DNA of 32,404 bases from Microbacteriaceae bacterium (GCA_030841285.1 JAVECW010000025.1:1-32404); one strand, 5' to 3'. Counted from the first letter of the stretch, positions 1 to 10,018 are shown. Notes: generated by a model from the sequence alone, not told the origin. Numbers and translations are program-made.

Positions 1-2
1 GC

Positions 3-383
3 ATCCCCGGGCGCTCGGCGACGGGGAACCAGATCCCGACGATCGAACTCAGCGATATCAAGCAACGCATCGGCGGGAACGTCTACACGGGCGCATACGG
101 ACTGCTCGACACCCAGACCCCGTCACCTGCGGTCGCACCGAGTCCCGTCGTCACCTCCGAACCCACCCAGGACGAGGGCCTGCACTGGTCGTACATGATC
201 CAATGGATCATTTTCGCGCTGATCGGATTCTTCGGACTCGCCTACGGGCTCAGGACGGAATACCGCAAGCTCAATGAGGATGACCCTGCCGAGCGCGCAC
301 GCGCAGCAGAACGTGCGCGCAAACGCGCGCTCAAGGCGCGCACGGACGCCGAACTCGAGGATCACCTGCTCGACAACGCCTGA
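3..383 (+). CDS. SURF1 family cytochrome oxidase assembly protein (3' part)
   Basis: The last 126 residues of a gene that begins before the window; the frame is open from base 3 to the TGA at 381-383. SURF1 proteins are membrane factors that help assemble haem-copper (aa3) cytochrome c oxidase. Visible are a soluble part with a typical actinobacterial SURF1 stretch (GNVYTGAYGLL), a short proline-rich linker, then one membrane segment (WSYMIQWIIFALIGFFGLAY) followed by a charged, Arg/Glu/Ala-rich cytoplasmic tail. This SYxxQWxxFAxxG segment is the C-terminal transmembrane helix of the family. The neighbouring ctaA and ctaB fit the same oxidase pathway. The gene converges on the ABC-F gene with a 40-base gap. 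Only the C-terminus is visible, so the family call rests on the last helix and the context. Confidence 0.8.
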   Translation: MPGRSATGNQIPTIELSDIKQRIGGNVYTGAYGLLDTQTPSPAVAPSPVVTSEPTQDEGLHWSYMIQWIIFALIGFFGLAYGLRTEYRKLNEDDPAERARAAERARKRALKARTDAELEDHLLDNA

Positions 384-400
384 CGCGCGTAGTTTTGCTA

Positions 401-417
401 CTCAAGCAACGCCTGAG
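401..417 (-). terminator. weak hairpin between convergent SURF1 and ABC-F genes
   Basis: Read on the minus strand this is CTCAGGC-GTT-GCTTGAG, a 7-bp stem with one G-U pair and a 3-base loop, 7 bases past the ABC-F stop. On the plus strand the same bases give a mismatch. No T-run follows, so this is only a candidate terminator for the ABC-F gene. Confidence 0.3.
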
Positions 418-423
418 GGGTCG

Positions 424-2022
<1,599 letters not shown>

Positions 2023-2063
2023 AGGCAAAGTCCAATTCTTTCGTTGCGTTTCCACAACAGAGG

Positions 2064-2080
2064 GGAGGGGGTATGCCTCC
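2064..2080 (-). promoter_or_regulatory. possible leader hairpin before the ABC-F gene
   Basis: On the minus strand the leader reads AGGAGG directly after a TATACT hexamer, then CATACCC, then CCTCC. The GGAGG (2080-2076) and CCTCC (2068-2064) can pair across a 7-base loop, so the best Shine-Dalgarno-like sequence in the leader could be hidden in a hairpin. It lies 21 bases or more from either possible start codon, so its role is inferred. Confidence 0.25.
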
Positions 2081-2081
2081 T

Positions 2082-2087
2082 AGTATA
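2082..2087 (-). promoter_or_regulatory. candidate -10 hexamer for the ABC-F gene
   Basis: TATACT on the minus strand, close to the sigma-A consensus, about 60 bases before the GTG start. No good -35 hexamer is seen at 16-18 bases upstream, so support is from the -10 element alone. Confidence 0.35.
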
Positions 2088-2169
2088 TTTCGTGGCGGAC
2101 CGTTCACTGTTCGAGCACCGCGCACTCCCCCTCTCAGCATCACCAACGCAGTATCCCGAGGAGATCTCT

Positions 2170-2787
2170 ATGTCTAATCTGACCCTGGCCCTTGGCCGCC
2201 CAACGCTCGCCGACAGGCTCTTCACGCGGTCGATCGCGACCGACACTGTCTTGGTTGTCGCGGGCGTTGCGCTCACGGCCGGATTGGCACAGGTCGCGGT
2301 TCCGCTCTGGCCGGTCCCGATCACGGGCCAGACCCTCGCGGTGCTGCTTGTCGGAAGCTCGCTCGGCGCGCTCCGCGCCTCGCTCTCCATGGTGCTCTAC
2401 GCGGTCCTCGGTATCGTCGGCCTGCCCATCTTCAGTGACGCGAGCCACGGTTGGGGAGTCGTGGCGGGCCCGACCGGTGGCTACATCATCGGCTTCATCT
2501 TCGCGGCAGGGCTGACCGGATGGCTCGCTCAGCGATCCTGGGACCGCCGCTTCGTGGGCGCCGGGCTTTCCTTCCTCGCCGGCAGCGCTGTCGTCTTCGC
2601 GTTCGGCCTGCCGTGGCTGGCCGTCTCGCTCGGACTGAACCTCGAGCAGACCCTCCAGGCCGGCCTTTACCCCTTCATCGTCGGCGGGATCATCAAGGCG
2701 ATCATCGCGGCCGCCGTGATGTCGTCAGCATGGTTCCTCATCGACCGCACCAGCGCAGTGTCCGACACGAAGAACGCGGCCGAGTAG
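2170..2787 (+). CDS. bioY: BioY biotin ECF transporter S component
   Basis: 205 residues, the usual size for BioY, the membrane substrate-binding subunit that takes up biotin, alone or with an energy-coupling factor (EcfA/EcfT) module. About six hydrophobic segments are visible. The diagnostic region GPTGGYIIGFIFAAGL sits near residues 101-116, and PVPITGQTLAVLL near residues 50-62 is also typical. The ATG at 2170 is preceded by CGAGGAG with good spacing. The frame stays open for 446 codons upstream, but that part lies antisense to the ABC-F gene and is not coding. No bioMN/ecf genes are adjacent in this window. The gene ends shortly before a strong hairpin terminator. Confidence 0.95.
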   Translation: MSNLTLALGRPTLADRLFTRSIATDTVLVVAGVALTAGLAQVAVPLWPVPITGQTLAVLLVGSSLGALRASLSMVLYAVLGIVGLPIFSDASHGWGVVAGPTGGYIIGFIFAAGLTGWLAQRSWDRRFVGAGLSFLAGSAVVFAFGLPWLAVSLGLNLEQTLQAGLYPFIVGGIIKAIIAAAVMSSAWFLIDRTSAVSDTKNAAE

Positions 2788-2802
2788 CACTCGCCTCACC
2801 AA

Positions 2803-2839
2803 ACGACGAAAGCCCCGGCAATGCCGGGGCTTTCGTCGT
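2803..2839. terminator. strong two-way hairpin terminator, bioY/sufT-like
   Basis: A perfect inverted repeat: 18-base arms (2803-2820 and 2822-2839) around one central base, which would fold as a 16-bp stem with a 5-base loop (CAATG). The core is GAAAGCCCCGG/CCGGGGCTTTC. It lies between the convergent ends of bioY (2787) and the suf operon (2855), so it can serve both strands. Confidence 0.85.
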
Positions 2840-2854
2840 GTCTGTCTTGGGCAG

Positions 2855-3184
2855 CTAGATCGCGAAGCCGAGCGCACGCATCATGTCGCGGCCGTCATCC
2901 GTGATCTTCTCCGGACCCCACGGGGGCATCCATACCCAGTTGATCCGGAATGCCTCGACGACGCCGTCAAGCGCTTCGGCGGTCTGCTCCTCGAGCACGT
3001 CCGTCAGCGGGCAACCGGCCGAGGTGAGCGTCATCGAGATAATCAGCGCGTTGTTCTCATCGTCCCAGCCGAGGTCGTAGATCAGGCCCAGGTCGACGAT
3101 GTTCACGCCGAGCTCGGGGTCCATGACGTCCTTCAGCGCCTCTTCGACCTGGTCGAAGAGCTGGGGAGCGAGCGTTGTAACCAC
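2855..3184 (-). CDS. sufT: SufT-like metal-sulfur cluster assembly factor (DUF59/MIP18)
   Basis: 109 residues forming one DUF59/MIP18 domain, as in PaaD and SufT proteins, which help mature Fe-S proteins. Visible family marks are VMDPELGVNIVDLGLIYDL near residues 20-38 and SAGCPLTD with the conserved cysteine at C58. The start is a GTG at 3184-3182, only 4 bases after the sufC stop, so it is very likely translated with sufC as the last gene of the suf operon. In many actinobacteria sufS and sufU lie between sufC and this gene; here they are absent. Function is inferred from family and operon position. Confidence 0.88.
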   Translation of the reverse strand: MVTTLAPQLFDQVEEALKDVMDPELGVNIVDLGLIYDLGWDDENNALIISMTLTSAGCPLTDVLEEQTAEALDGVVEAFRINWVWMPPWGPEKITDDGRDMMRALGFAI

Positions 3185-3188
3185 GGCT

Positions 3189-3953
<765 letters not shown>

Positions 3954-3957
3954 GAAT

Positions 3958-4281
3958 CTAAATCTCTTTCGTTACGTTCGGGTCGAGGTACACATCGCCA
4001 TCGACCAGATCGACCTGGTAGACGGGAACGGGCTCGTAGGCTGGCAGGTTCAGCGGCTTGCCGGTGGTCAGGGAGAACTGTGATCCGTGCGCCCAGCATT
4101 CGAGCGTGTCGTCTTCGATGAAGCCCTCTGCCAGCGAGATCTCGCCATGGGTGCAGGTGTCGCCGATCGCGTGAATGGTTCCGGACGAGTCCTTGACGAC
4201 AGCGATCGGGATGCCGTCGATAATCACCTTGACGGCCTGGTTCTCGACCAGCTCGTCGACGGCGCAGATGCGTGTGGGCAT
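3958..4281 (-). CDS. Rieske-type [2Fe-2S] ferredoxin in the suf operon
   Basis: 107 residues, a single Rieske domain of the kind annotated as non-haem iron oxygenase ferredoxin subunit. The ligands are C43 and H45 (CTHG) and C62 and H65 (CWAHG), the CxH...CxxH pattern that holds a [2Fe-2S] cluster. No membrane segment is present, so it should be soluble. Its ATG shares a base with the sufD stop (TAATG at 4283-4279), which implies translational coupling, and sufC follows after 4 bases. No oxygenase gene is nearby, so a role as electron donor or redox partner in SUF cluster assembly is more likely than ring hydroxylation, but this is inference. Confidence 0.92.
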   Translation of the reverse strand: MPTRICAVDELVENQAVKVIIDGIPIAVVKDSSGTIHAIGDTCTHGEISLAEGFIEDDTLECWAHGSQFSLTTGKPLNLPAYEPVPVYQVDLVDGDVYLDPNVTKEI

Positions 4282-5483
4282 TACTCCCCCGCCCCTGGAA
4301 CGGAACTGAGCTCGGCCTCGATCGCGAGCTGCAGACGCTCCTGCAGTGCAGGCGCACCGATCTGCTGCACGATCTCGGTGAGGAAGCCACGCACGACCAG
4401 GCGGCGCGCTTCATCCTCGGTGATACCACGGGACTGCAGGTAGAACAGCTGCTCGTCGTCGAAGCGGCCGGTCGCACTCGCGTGCCCAGCACCGAGGATG
4501 TCGCCGGTCTCGATCTCGAGGTTCGGTACGGAGTCCGCGCGCGTGCCGTCCGTGAGCACGAGGTTGCGGTTCTGCTCGTACGAGTCTGTGCCGACGGCGT
4601 CCGGGCCGATGAGCACGTCGCCGATCCAGACGGTGCGGGCGCCCTCGCCCTGCAGCGCGCCCTTGTACGTGACGCGGCTGCGCCCGTGTGGGGCGTCGTG
4701 GAAGACGTAGACCTGCTGCTCGAGGTGCTGGCCGGCATCCGCGAAGTAGACGCCGAGCATCTCGGTGTCCGCGCCGCTTCCGACCAGGTGCGTGGACGGG
4801 TTGATCCGCACGACGCCACCACCCAGAGAGACAACGACGTGCTTGAAGCGGGCGTCACGCCCGACCGATGCGAAGTGGTTGGCCAGGTGCAGTGCGTCGT
4901 CATTCCACTCCTGCACGGAGATGACGGTGAGGTTGGCCGACTCGCCCAGGATGACCTCGACGTTTTCGGTGAGCTGCGCGTCGCCCGTATTCTGCAGGAT
5001 GACCGTGGCCTGGCTGAACGGAGCGGCCTCGATGATCGTGTGCGCCGCGCGTGCGCCCGTCCCGAGCGCCGAGCGGGTCAGTGTGAACTCCTTGGCCTCT
5101 TCACCCGTGACGGAAATGGCGATGGCCTGCTCGAAGGTGCTCCACGCATTGGCGGATGCGCGCTCCTCCGGAACGCCGGCCGAGCCGATGCGCGCATCGT
5201 CCCTGCCGACCCAGGCGACCGAGATGCCGTCTGCCGGCGTTGCGTCATAGGCGTATGCCGAGCCGTCGAGCGCACCAGAGATGAGGCTTTCGACGCGATC
5301 GACGGGCGTGTGCTTCCACACCGCTTCCCTGCCGGTGACGGCGGGGAAATCTTCGACGTTGGTCGACCGGAATCGGTCGTTCCGGGTTTGCACCGGCACG
5401 AAGCCGAAGCGCCCGTCAGAATGCTCCTTGATTCCGTGCTGTTCAGCTGTGGGCAATGCGGTTGAAGTAGAGGCGGCGGTCAT
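4281..5483 (-). CDS. sufD: SufD Fe-S cluster assembly protein
   Basis: 400 residues, SufB/SufD beta-helix family. SufD pairs with SufB in the SufBCD complex and helps iron entry and cluster formation. The C-terminal half is typical: a histidine in DAGQHLEQQVYVFHDAPH (H253 probably matches the conserved SufD core histidine), GAGHASATGRFDDEQLFYL near residues 331-349, and SRGITEDEARRLVVRGF after it. The N-terminal part is variable, as usual. The ATG at 5483 follows the sufB stop directly (TAA then ATG), and the stop overlaps the Rieske start by one base, so the three genes are tightly coupled. Confidence 0.95.
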   Translation of the reverse strand: MTAASTSTALPTAEQHGIKEHSDGRFGFVPVQTRNDRFRSTNVEDFPAVTGREAVWKHTPVDRVESLISGALDGSAYAYDATPADGISVAWVGRDDARIGSAGVPEERASANAWSTFEQAIAISVTGEEAKEFTLTRSALGTGARAAHTIIEAAPFSQATVILQNTGDAQLTENVEVILGESANLTVISVQEWNDDALHLANHFASVGRDARFKHVVVSLGGGVVRINPSTHLVGSGADTEMLGVYFADAGQHLEQQVYVFHDAPHGRSRVTYKGALQGEGARTVWIGDVLIGPDAVGTDSYEQNRNLVLTDGTRADSVPNLEIETGDILGAGHASATGRFDDEQLFYLQSRGITEDEARRLVVRGFLTEIVQQIGAPALQERLQLAIEAELSSVPGAGE

Positions 5484-6902
5484 TTAGCCGACGGATCCTT
5501 CCATGCCCATTTCGATGAGCTTGTTGAGTTCGAGCGCGTACTCCATCGGGAGTTCGCGGGCGATCGGCTCGATGAAGCCGCGCACGATCATGGCCATGGC
5601 TTCGTCTTCCTTCATGCCGCGGGACATCAGGTAGAACAGCTGCTCCTCGCTCACGCGCGAGACCGTGGCCTCGTGTCCGAGCTGCACATCGTCGACACGG
5701 ATGTCGATGGACGGGTACGTGTCCGACCGCGAGATCGAGTCGACCAGGAGGGCATCGCAACGCACAGTGTTGGCTGCATGGTGAGCCTTGGCATCCACCC
5801 GCACCTCACCGCGGTAGCCGGCGCGGCCACCGCCGCGCGCGATCGACTTCGAGACGATCGACGATTGCGTGTACGGCGCCATGTGGATCATCTTGGCTCC
5901 TGCATCCTGATGCTGGCCGGGGCCGGCGAATGCGACCGAGAGGGTCTCGCCCTTGGCGTGCTCGCCCATCAGGTAGATCGACGGATACTTCATGGTCACC
6001 TTTGACCCGATGTTTCCGTCGATCCACTCCATGGTTGCGCCTTCTGCCGCCGTCGCACGCTTGGTGACGAGGTTGTAGACGTTGTTCGACCAGTTCTGGA
6101 TGGTCGTGTACCGCACGCGAGCGTTCTTCTTCACGATGATCTCGACGACCGCGGAGTGCAGGGAGTCGGACTTGTAGATCGGGGCCGTGCAGCCCTCGAT
6201 GTAGTGCACGTAGCTGCCCTCATCCGCGATGATCAGCGTGCGCTCGAACTGCCCCATGTTCTCCGTGTTGATCCGGAAGTAGGCCTGCAGCGGGATCTCA
6301 ACGTGCACGCCGGGCGGCACATAGACGAAGGAGCCTCCCGACCAGACGGCCGTGTTCAGGGCCGCGAACTTGTTGTCACCGCTCGGGATGACGGTGCCGA
6401 AGTACTCCTCGAAGAACTCCGGGTGCTCCTTGAGCGCCGTATCGGTGTCCATGAAGATGACGCCCTGCGCCTCGAGCTCCTCATTGATCTGGTGGTAGAC
6501 CACCTCGGACTCGTACTGGGCGGCAACGCCCGCGACGAGGCGCTTGCGCTCGGCCTCGGGGATGCCGAGCTTCTCGTAGGTGTTCTTGATGTCGTCCGGC
6601 AGGTCTTCCCAGCTCTGTGCCTGCTTCTCCGTCGACCGCACGAAGTACTTGATGTTGTCGAAGTCGATCTCAGAGAGATCCGCGCCCCAGGTTGGCATGG
6701 GCTTGCGCTCGAAGAGCTGGAGCGCCTTCAGGCGGCGCTGCAGCATCCACTCCGGTTCCTTTTTGAGGTCGGAGATGTCCTTGACCACCCCGGGCGAGAT
6801 TCCACGGCGTGCGGATGCCCCGGCGACGTCTGAATCTGCCCAGCCGAATTCGTATTGCCCAAGGCTTTCGAGTTCGGGACGGTCAATCAGGATGTCTGAC
6901 AT
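5484..6902 (-). CDS. sufB: SufB Fe-S cluster scaffold protein
   Basis: 472 residues, the usual length for an intein-free SufB, first gene of the suf operon. SufB carries the site where the nascent cluster forms in SufBCD. Visible are [10 protein letters not shown] with C238, [17 protein letters not shown] with C382 (the likely match of the essential E. coli cysteine) and LGHEATVSR with E411. Mycobacterial SufB is known for an intein near the EGCTAPIY region; none is present here. The ATG at 6902 is chosen because GAGGT lies 5 bases before it and the protein then starts [10 protein letters not shown]; a longer frame to 6968 lacks support. The upstream region is shared with divergent ctaA. Confidence 0.96.
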   Translation of the reverse strand: MSDILIDRPELESLGQYEFGWADSDVAGASARRGISPGVVKDISDLKKEPEWMLQRRLKALQLFERKPMPTWGADLSEIDFDNIKYFVRSTEKQAQSWEDLPDDIKNTYEKLGIPEAERKRLVAGVAAQYESEVVYHQINEELEAQGVIFMDTDTALKEHPEFFEEYFGTVIPSGDNKFAALNTAVWSGGSFVYVPPGVHVEIPLQAYFRINTENMGQFERTLIIADEGSYVHYIEGCTAPIYKSDSLHSAVVEIIVKKNARVRYTTIQNWSNNVYNLVTKRATAAEGATMEWIDGNIGSKVTMKYPSIYLMGEHAKGETLSVAFAGPGQHQDAGAKMIHMAPYTQSSIVSKSIARGGGRAGYRGEVRVDAKAHHAANTVRCDALLVDSISRSDTYPSIDIRVDDVQLGHEATVSRVSEEQLFYLMSRGMKEDEAMAMIVRGFIEPIARELPMEYALELNKLIEMGMEGSVG

Positions 6903-7021
6903 ATCTACCTCATTTCCTACCACCAGTAACCGGGTATCAGTCCGGCTCATTCCCCTCCAGGGCGTCATGCGTCTGCCAGGGAGGTTCGGGATTGTGCGGG
7001 TGGCTGGTGTGCGTACCTAAG

Positions 7022-7035
7022 ATGTTCAAGAACAT
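7022..7035. promoter_or_regulatory. candidate operator palindrome upstream of sufB
   Basis: ATGTTC-AA-GAACAT, a perfect inverted repeat with 6-base arms, 120 bases before the sufB start and 158 bases before the ctaA start. It lies in the only non-coding stretch between the two divergent genes. The regulator is unknown; no regulator gene is adjacent. Confidence 0.35.
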
Positions 7036-7078
7036 GGGCGACGCTGCCCTGGCCGCATCTCAAAGTGAAATGCATACA

Positions 7079-7094
7079 CGTGCACGCATGCACG
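7079..7094. promoter_or_regulatory. second candidate palindrome, sufB/ctaA region
   Basis: CGTGCA-CGCA-TGCACG, a perfect 6-base inverted repeat with a 4-base spacer, about 100 bases before the ctaA start. It differs in sequence from the 7022-7035 palindrome. It is part of a wider purine-pyrimidine alternating patch (TGCATACACGTGCACGCATG, 7071-7090), so it could also be a simple-sequence feature. Confidence 0.25.
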
Positions 7095-7192
7095 CTTCGT
7101 GAACTTACTAATTCTACAGGTTGCCAGTAGGAATAGAAGGTGCCCAGCTGCGAGCTTGCCGTGGCTGCAGGAAGACAAGGAACGAACCCGAC

Positions 7193-8182
7193 GTGAATCG
7201 GATCTACAAATGGCTGCCCGACCGCGTCGACATCCGACTGCGGGTCATCGCGTGGGCGTACCTGGTCGCGCAGATCCTGCTGGTCGGCACGGGTGGGCTC
7301 GTCCGCCTCACGAGCTCGGGCCTCGGATGCCCCACCTGGCCGGAGTGCTCCCCCACCTCGTTCGTTCCCACGCCCGAGCTGGGAATTCACGGCGTGATCG
7401 AATTCGGCAACCGTGTGCTCGGGGCGCTTCTCGGCATCCTCGCGGTCATTGCATTCATTGCGATCCTGCGCCTGCGCAAGGAGCGGGGCGACCTGTTCTG
7501 GCTCACCCTGCTCGCAGGGCTCGGGATTCCGGCGCAGGCGGTCATCGGCGGGATCAGCGTCCTGACCAAGCTGAACCCGTACGTTGTCGGCCTGCATTTC
7601 ATCATCTCGGTGGTTCTCGTTGCGCTCTGCACTGTGTTCGTCTACCGCGTGTACACGGCGCCGACGCCACGGTCGATCGTGGTGCCGCGCTGGTTCGCGA
7701 TCGTTACTCACATCACGAGCTTCTTCGTTGCGATCACGATCGTCTTCGGCATCCTGACCACCGGATCGGGTCCGCACGCAGGTGACGCCAATTCGCCGCG
7801 CAACGGTCTCGACCCTGTCGTGCTGCAGCACGTGCACAGCTGGCCCGCCTATGTGACCTTCGTGCTGACGATCGTGCTCGTGATCGGATCCGTGCGCTTC
7901 CGCCTGCTTCCGGTCCGCCGCTACGCCCTGTGGCTGCTGGCCATTGAGTTCGTTCAGATCGGGGTCGGGTTGATCCAGTCGAACACGGGGCTGCCCGGCA
8001 TCCTGGTCGGGATCCATATGATGCTCGCATGCCTGCTGGCGTCGGCGATGACCGCGGTCATCCTGTTCCTGAAGCGACCCGCGGGGCAGGATGCTGCTCC
8101 CGAGGACTCTGCGACTGCGACGGGCTCTGCAGCTGCGACGGGCTCTGCCGCGGCCACCTCCTCCTCCTCCACCGCCCGGTAG
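7193..8182 (+). CDS. ctaA: CtaA/COX15 haem A synthase
   Basis: 329 residues from the GTG at 7193, an integral membrane protein with about eight hydrophobic segments. Haem A synthase oxidises the C8 methyl of haem O to make haem A for aa3 oxidase. GTGGLVRLTSSGLGCPTWPE (residues 33-51 region) is diagnostic and holds C46, with C52 just after, matching the external cysteine pair of B. subtilis-type CtaA. Histidines probably binding haem occur in ELGIHGVIEFGNR (H66), VVGLHF, LQHVHSW and VGIHMM. AAGGAA lies 9 bases before the GTG; a 24-codon upstream extension has no such support. The C-terminal tail is a low-complexity Ala/Thr/Ser/Gly run built from a short tandem DNA repeat. Confidence 0.94.
   Translation: MNRIYKWLPDRVDIRLRVIAWAYLVAQILLVGTGGLVRLTSSGLGCPTWPECSPTSFVPTPELGIHGVIEFGNRVLGALLGILAVIAFIAILRLRKERGDLFWLTLLAGLGIPAQAVIGGISVLTKLNPYVVGLHFIISVVLVALCTVFVYRVYTAPTPRSIVVPRWFAIVTHITSFFVAITIVFGILTTGSGPHAGDANSPRNGLDPVVLQHVHSWPAYVTFVLTIVLVIGSVRFRLLPVRRYALWLLAIEFVQIGVGLIQSNTGLPGILVGIHMMLACLLASAMTAVILFLKRPAGQDAAPEDSATATGSAAATGSAAATSSSSTAR
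8115..8148 (+). repeat. 18-bp tandem repeat in the ctaA 3' end
   Basis: CTGCGACGGGCTCTGC occurs at 8115-8130 and again, identical, at 8133-8148, an 18-base period that encodes ATGSAA twice. It sits in the non-conserved cytoplasmic tail of CtaA. Confidence 0.8.
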
Positions 8183-8259
8183 CGGAGATCGTCGGCGACA
8201 CGCCGCCATGCCTCGGTCGTGCACGGCGCGTCGCGCGCCATCTCCGCAGGCCGGCAGCG

Positions 8260-8841
8260 CTATCGATCCGCGCCGAGGTCTTCGGGCCAGCCTGGCTTGA
8301 CCCTCCGGTCGCCAGGGCGCAGGATCGCGAGCCAGCCGGGACGGGTTTCGTTGCGGAAGGTGAGCATCCGCTCCGGGCCAGCCTCGAACTCGAAGCCGAG
8401 GCGACGGGCGAGGCGCGCGCTTGCCGCATTGCCGTTCAGACCCTCCCAGCGGATCTGGTTGAGGCCCAGCCCGTCTGCCGAGAACGCGTGGTCGATCACG
8501 GTGTTCAGCGCGGCCGTCATCGTGCCGCGCCTGCGCGAGACTGCGCCCAGCCAACAGCCGAGCGATGCAGACCCAGGCGCGGAGTCGACCCTCAGTTCGA
8601 TCGCACCCAGGAGCGGCGCTCCCTCGGACGTGCGGATCGCCCACGTGGCGAATGTGCCTCTCGCTTCCCCGTGCGGGACATAGCTCCTGACGAAGAATTC
8701 GGCATCTGCCTGCGTGTACGGCGAAGGGATCGGAACCCAACGTTGGATGGCCGCATCCTGGCAGAGCTCGAGGAGGGTCGGGATGTCGGATTCTCGCGGC
8801 GCGTCGAGAACGAGCCGTTCCGACGTGAGTGCGATCGCCAC
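8260..8841 (-). CDS. GNAT family N-acetyltransferase (RimJ/RimL type)
   Basis: 193 residues with the RimJ/RimL-like GNAT fold. The N-terminus LTSERLVLDAPRESDIPTLL is typical. The acetyl-CoA loop is RRRGTMTAALNTVIDHAF (residues 103-120), and NAASARLARRLGF (138-150) is the family's NxxSxxxxxxxxGF motif. Relatives acetylate ribosomal protein N-termini, amino acids or small molecules; the substrate here cannot be told. The start is a GTG at 8841, with only a weak Shine-Dalgarno match. It lies between ctaA and ctaB, convergent with ctaA, and looks unrelated to haem synthesis. Confidence 0.85.
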   Translation of the reverse strand: MAIALTSERLVLDAPRESDIPTLLELCQDAAIQRWVPIPSPYTQADAEFFVRSYVPHGEARGTFATWAIRTSEGAPLLGAIELRVDSAPGSASLGCWLGAVSRRRGTMTAALNTVIDHAFSADGLGLNQIRWEGLNGNAASARLARRLGFEFEAGPERMLTFRNETRPGWLAILRPGDRRVKPGWPEDLGADR

Positions 8842-8895
8842 ATGCCCAGACTAGGGGGACGAAGCTGAGTATCTGTCATTGGCGCGCCATTGGTG

Positions 8896-8981
8896 TTGAT
8901 TGAGGGCGAGCGCGACGAACGTATCGAAACCGCCCTGAGCGCTACTCGACCGGCAGGCTAGATGCTACTCAACCAGCGGGG
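8896..8981. repeat. decayed intergenic repeat, GTATCGAAACC/ACTCAACCAGCGG type
   Basis: The gap between the GNAT gene and ctaB contains TTGATTGAGGGCGAGCGCGA followed by CGAACGTATCGAAACC (8896-8931), then GCTACTCGACCGGC (8941-8954) and GCTACTCAACCAGCGGGG (8964-8981). The first block resembles an element I recall from intergenic regions of many Microbacteriaceae genomes (of the form GGTTGAGTAGCGAGC...GTATCGAAACC). The later blocks resemble the opposite end of the same element in the other orientation, so this may be nested, degraded copies. The family assignment is from memory; the copies within this window are partial. Confidence 0.5.
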
Positions 8982-9902
8982 CTAGAACGGGAGCAGCGGG
9001 TCGATCGCGACCGCGACGAAGAGCAGCGTGAGGTACACGATCGAGCCGTGGAAGACGCGCATCGGCGAGACCTGGTCGTGGCGGATCGCGAGGTTGTACA
9101 AGCGATGCGTCTCATAGATGAACCAGCCGCCGGTGCCCAATGCAACGGCCGTATACGTCAGGCCCATGTGCGCGATGGGAATAAGTAGGAGCGAGCAGGC
9201 CACGGTCGCCCACGCATACAGGATGACCTGCAGCCCGACGACGGCGCGACCGCGCACGACGGCAAGCATGGGAACGCCGGCGGTCTTGTAGTCCTCGCGG
9301 TACTTCATCGAGAGCGGCCAGTAGTGCGGAGGCGTCCACAGGAAGATGATGCCGAAGAGGATGAACGGGGTCCAGCTCAGCGAGTTGGTGACGGCCGCCC
9401 AGCCGATCAGCACTGGCATGCAGCCGGCAGCGCCGCCCCAGATGATGTTCTGCGAGGTGCGGCGCTTGAGGACGAGCGTGTAGAAGACGACATAGAGGAG
9501 GATCGCCACGAGTGACAGAGCCGCCGCGAACCAGTTGGCGAAGAAGCCGAGAATGAGGATCGACGCGATGCCCAGGCTCCACGCGAAGACGAGCGCTTCC
9601 CGATCCGTGAGCTCCCCCGTCACGAGTGGCCGTCTCTTCGTGCGCTTCATCACGCGGTCGATGTCGCGGTCGATGTAACAGTTGAACGCGCCGGCGGCTC
9701 CCGCGCTCATGGCCCCACCGACGACCGTCACGAGCACAAGCCAGAGGTTCGGGATGCCGCCCTGCGCAAGAATCATGGTCGGTACGGTGACCACCAGGAG
9801 AAGTTCGATGACGCGCGGCTTGGTGAGGGCGATGTACGCCTTGAGCTTGCGCGAGAACCCGGCGCGGTCGGGTTGAACACGACTCTCTAAAGCGACGTCC
9901 AT
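8982..9902 (-). CDS. ctaB: CtaB protoheme IX farnesyltransferase (haem O synthase)
   Basis: 306 residues, a UbiA-family membrane prenyltransferase that adds a farnesyl group to haem B to make haem O, the substrate of CtaA. About eight or nine hydrophobic segments are visible. The prenyl-diphosphate/Mg motif is [19 protein letters not shown] (residues 74-92, with N74, D78 and D82). A second conserved loop is [20 protein letters not shown], and [20 protein letters not shown] follows. AGAGGAG lies just before the ATG at 9902. The gene is divergent from tkt. Confidence 0.96.
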   Translation of the reverse strand: MDVALESRVQPDRAGFSRKLKAYIALTKPRVIELLLVVTVPTMILAQGGIPNLWLVLVTVVGGAMSAGAAGAFNCYIDRDIDRVMKRTKRRPLVTGELTDREALVFAWSLGIASILILGFFANWFAAALSLVAILLYVVFYTLVLKRRTSQNIIWGGAAGCMPVLIGWAAVTNSLSWTPFILFGIIFLWTPPHYWPLSMKYREDYKTAGVPMLAVVRGRAVVGLQVILYAWATVACSLLLIPIAHMGLTYTAVALGTGGWFIYETHRLYNLAIRHDQVSPMRVFHGSIVYLTLLFVAVAIDPLLPF

Positions 9903-10018
9903 TGCTCCTCTAACGCTCGGGTTGCCGCAGCAATTCTAAGCCATCGTCTCGCGCGGGCATCCTCGTCCTAGTTCGCCGTAAGTCGAGGGGGAACACACCA
10001 CGTTTCGTGCATGTTACC

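Noticed and set aside
2099-2113. BioQ/BirA-like operator before bioY (GTTCACTGTTC region)
   Set aside because: It is a direct GTTC repeat, not an inverted repeat matching a known biotin operator.
6079-6180. Intein in SufB
   Set aside because: Checked because mycobacterial SufB can carry one near EGCTAPIY; here the motif is uninterrupted and the protein is 472 residues.
5673-6833. Plus-strand open frames opposite sufB
   Set aside because: The sense strand encodes full SufB; the opposite frames lack any recognisable domain.
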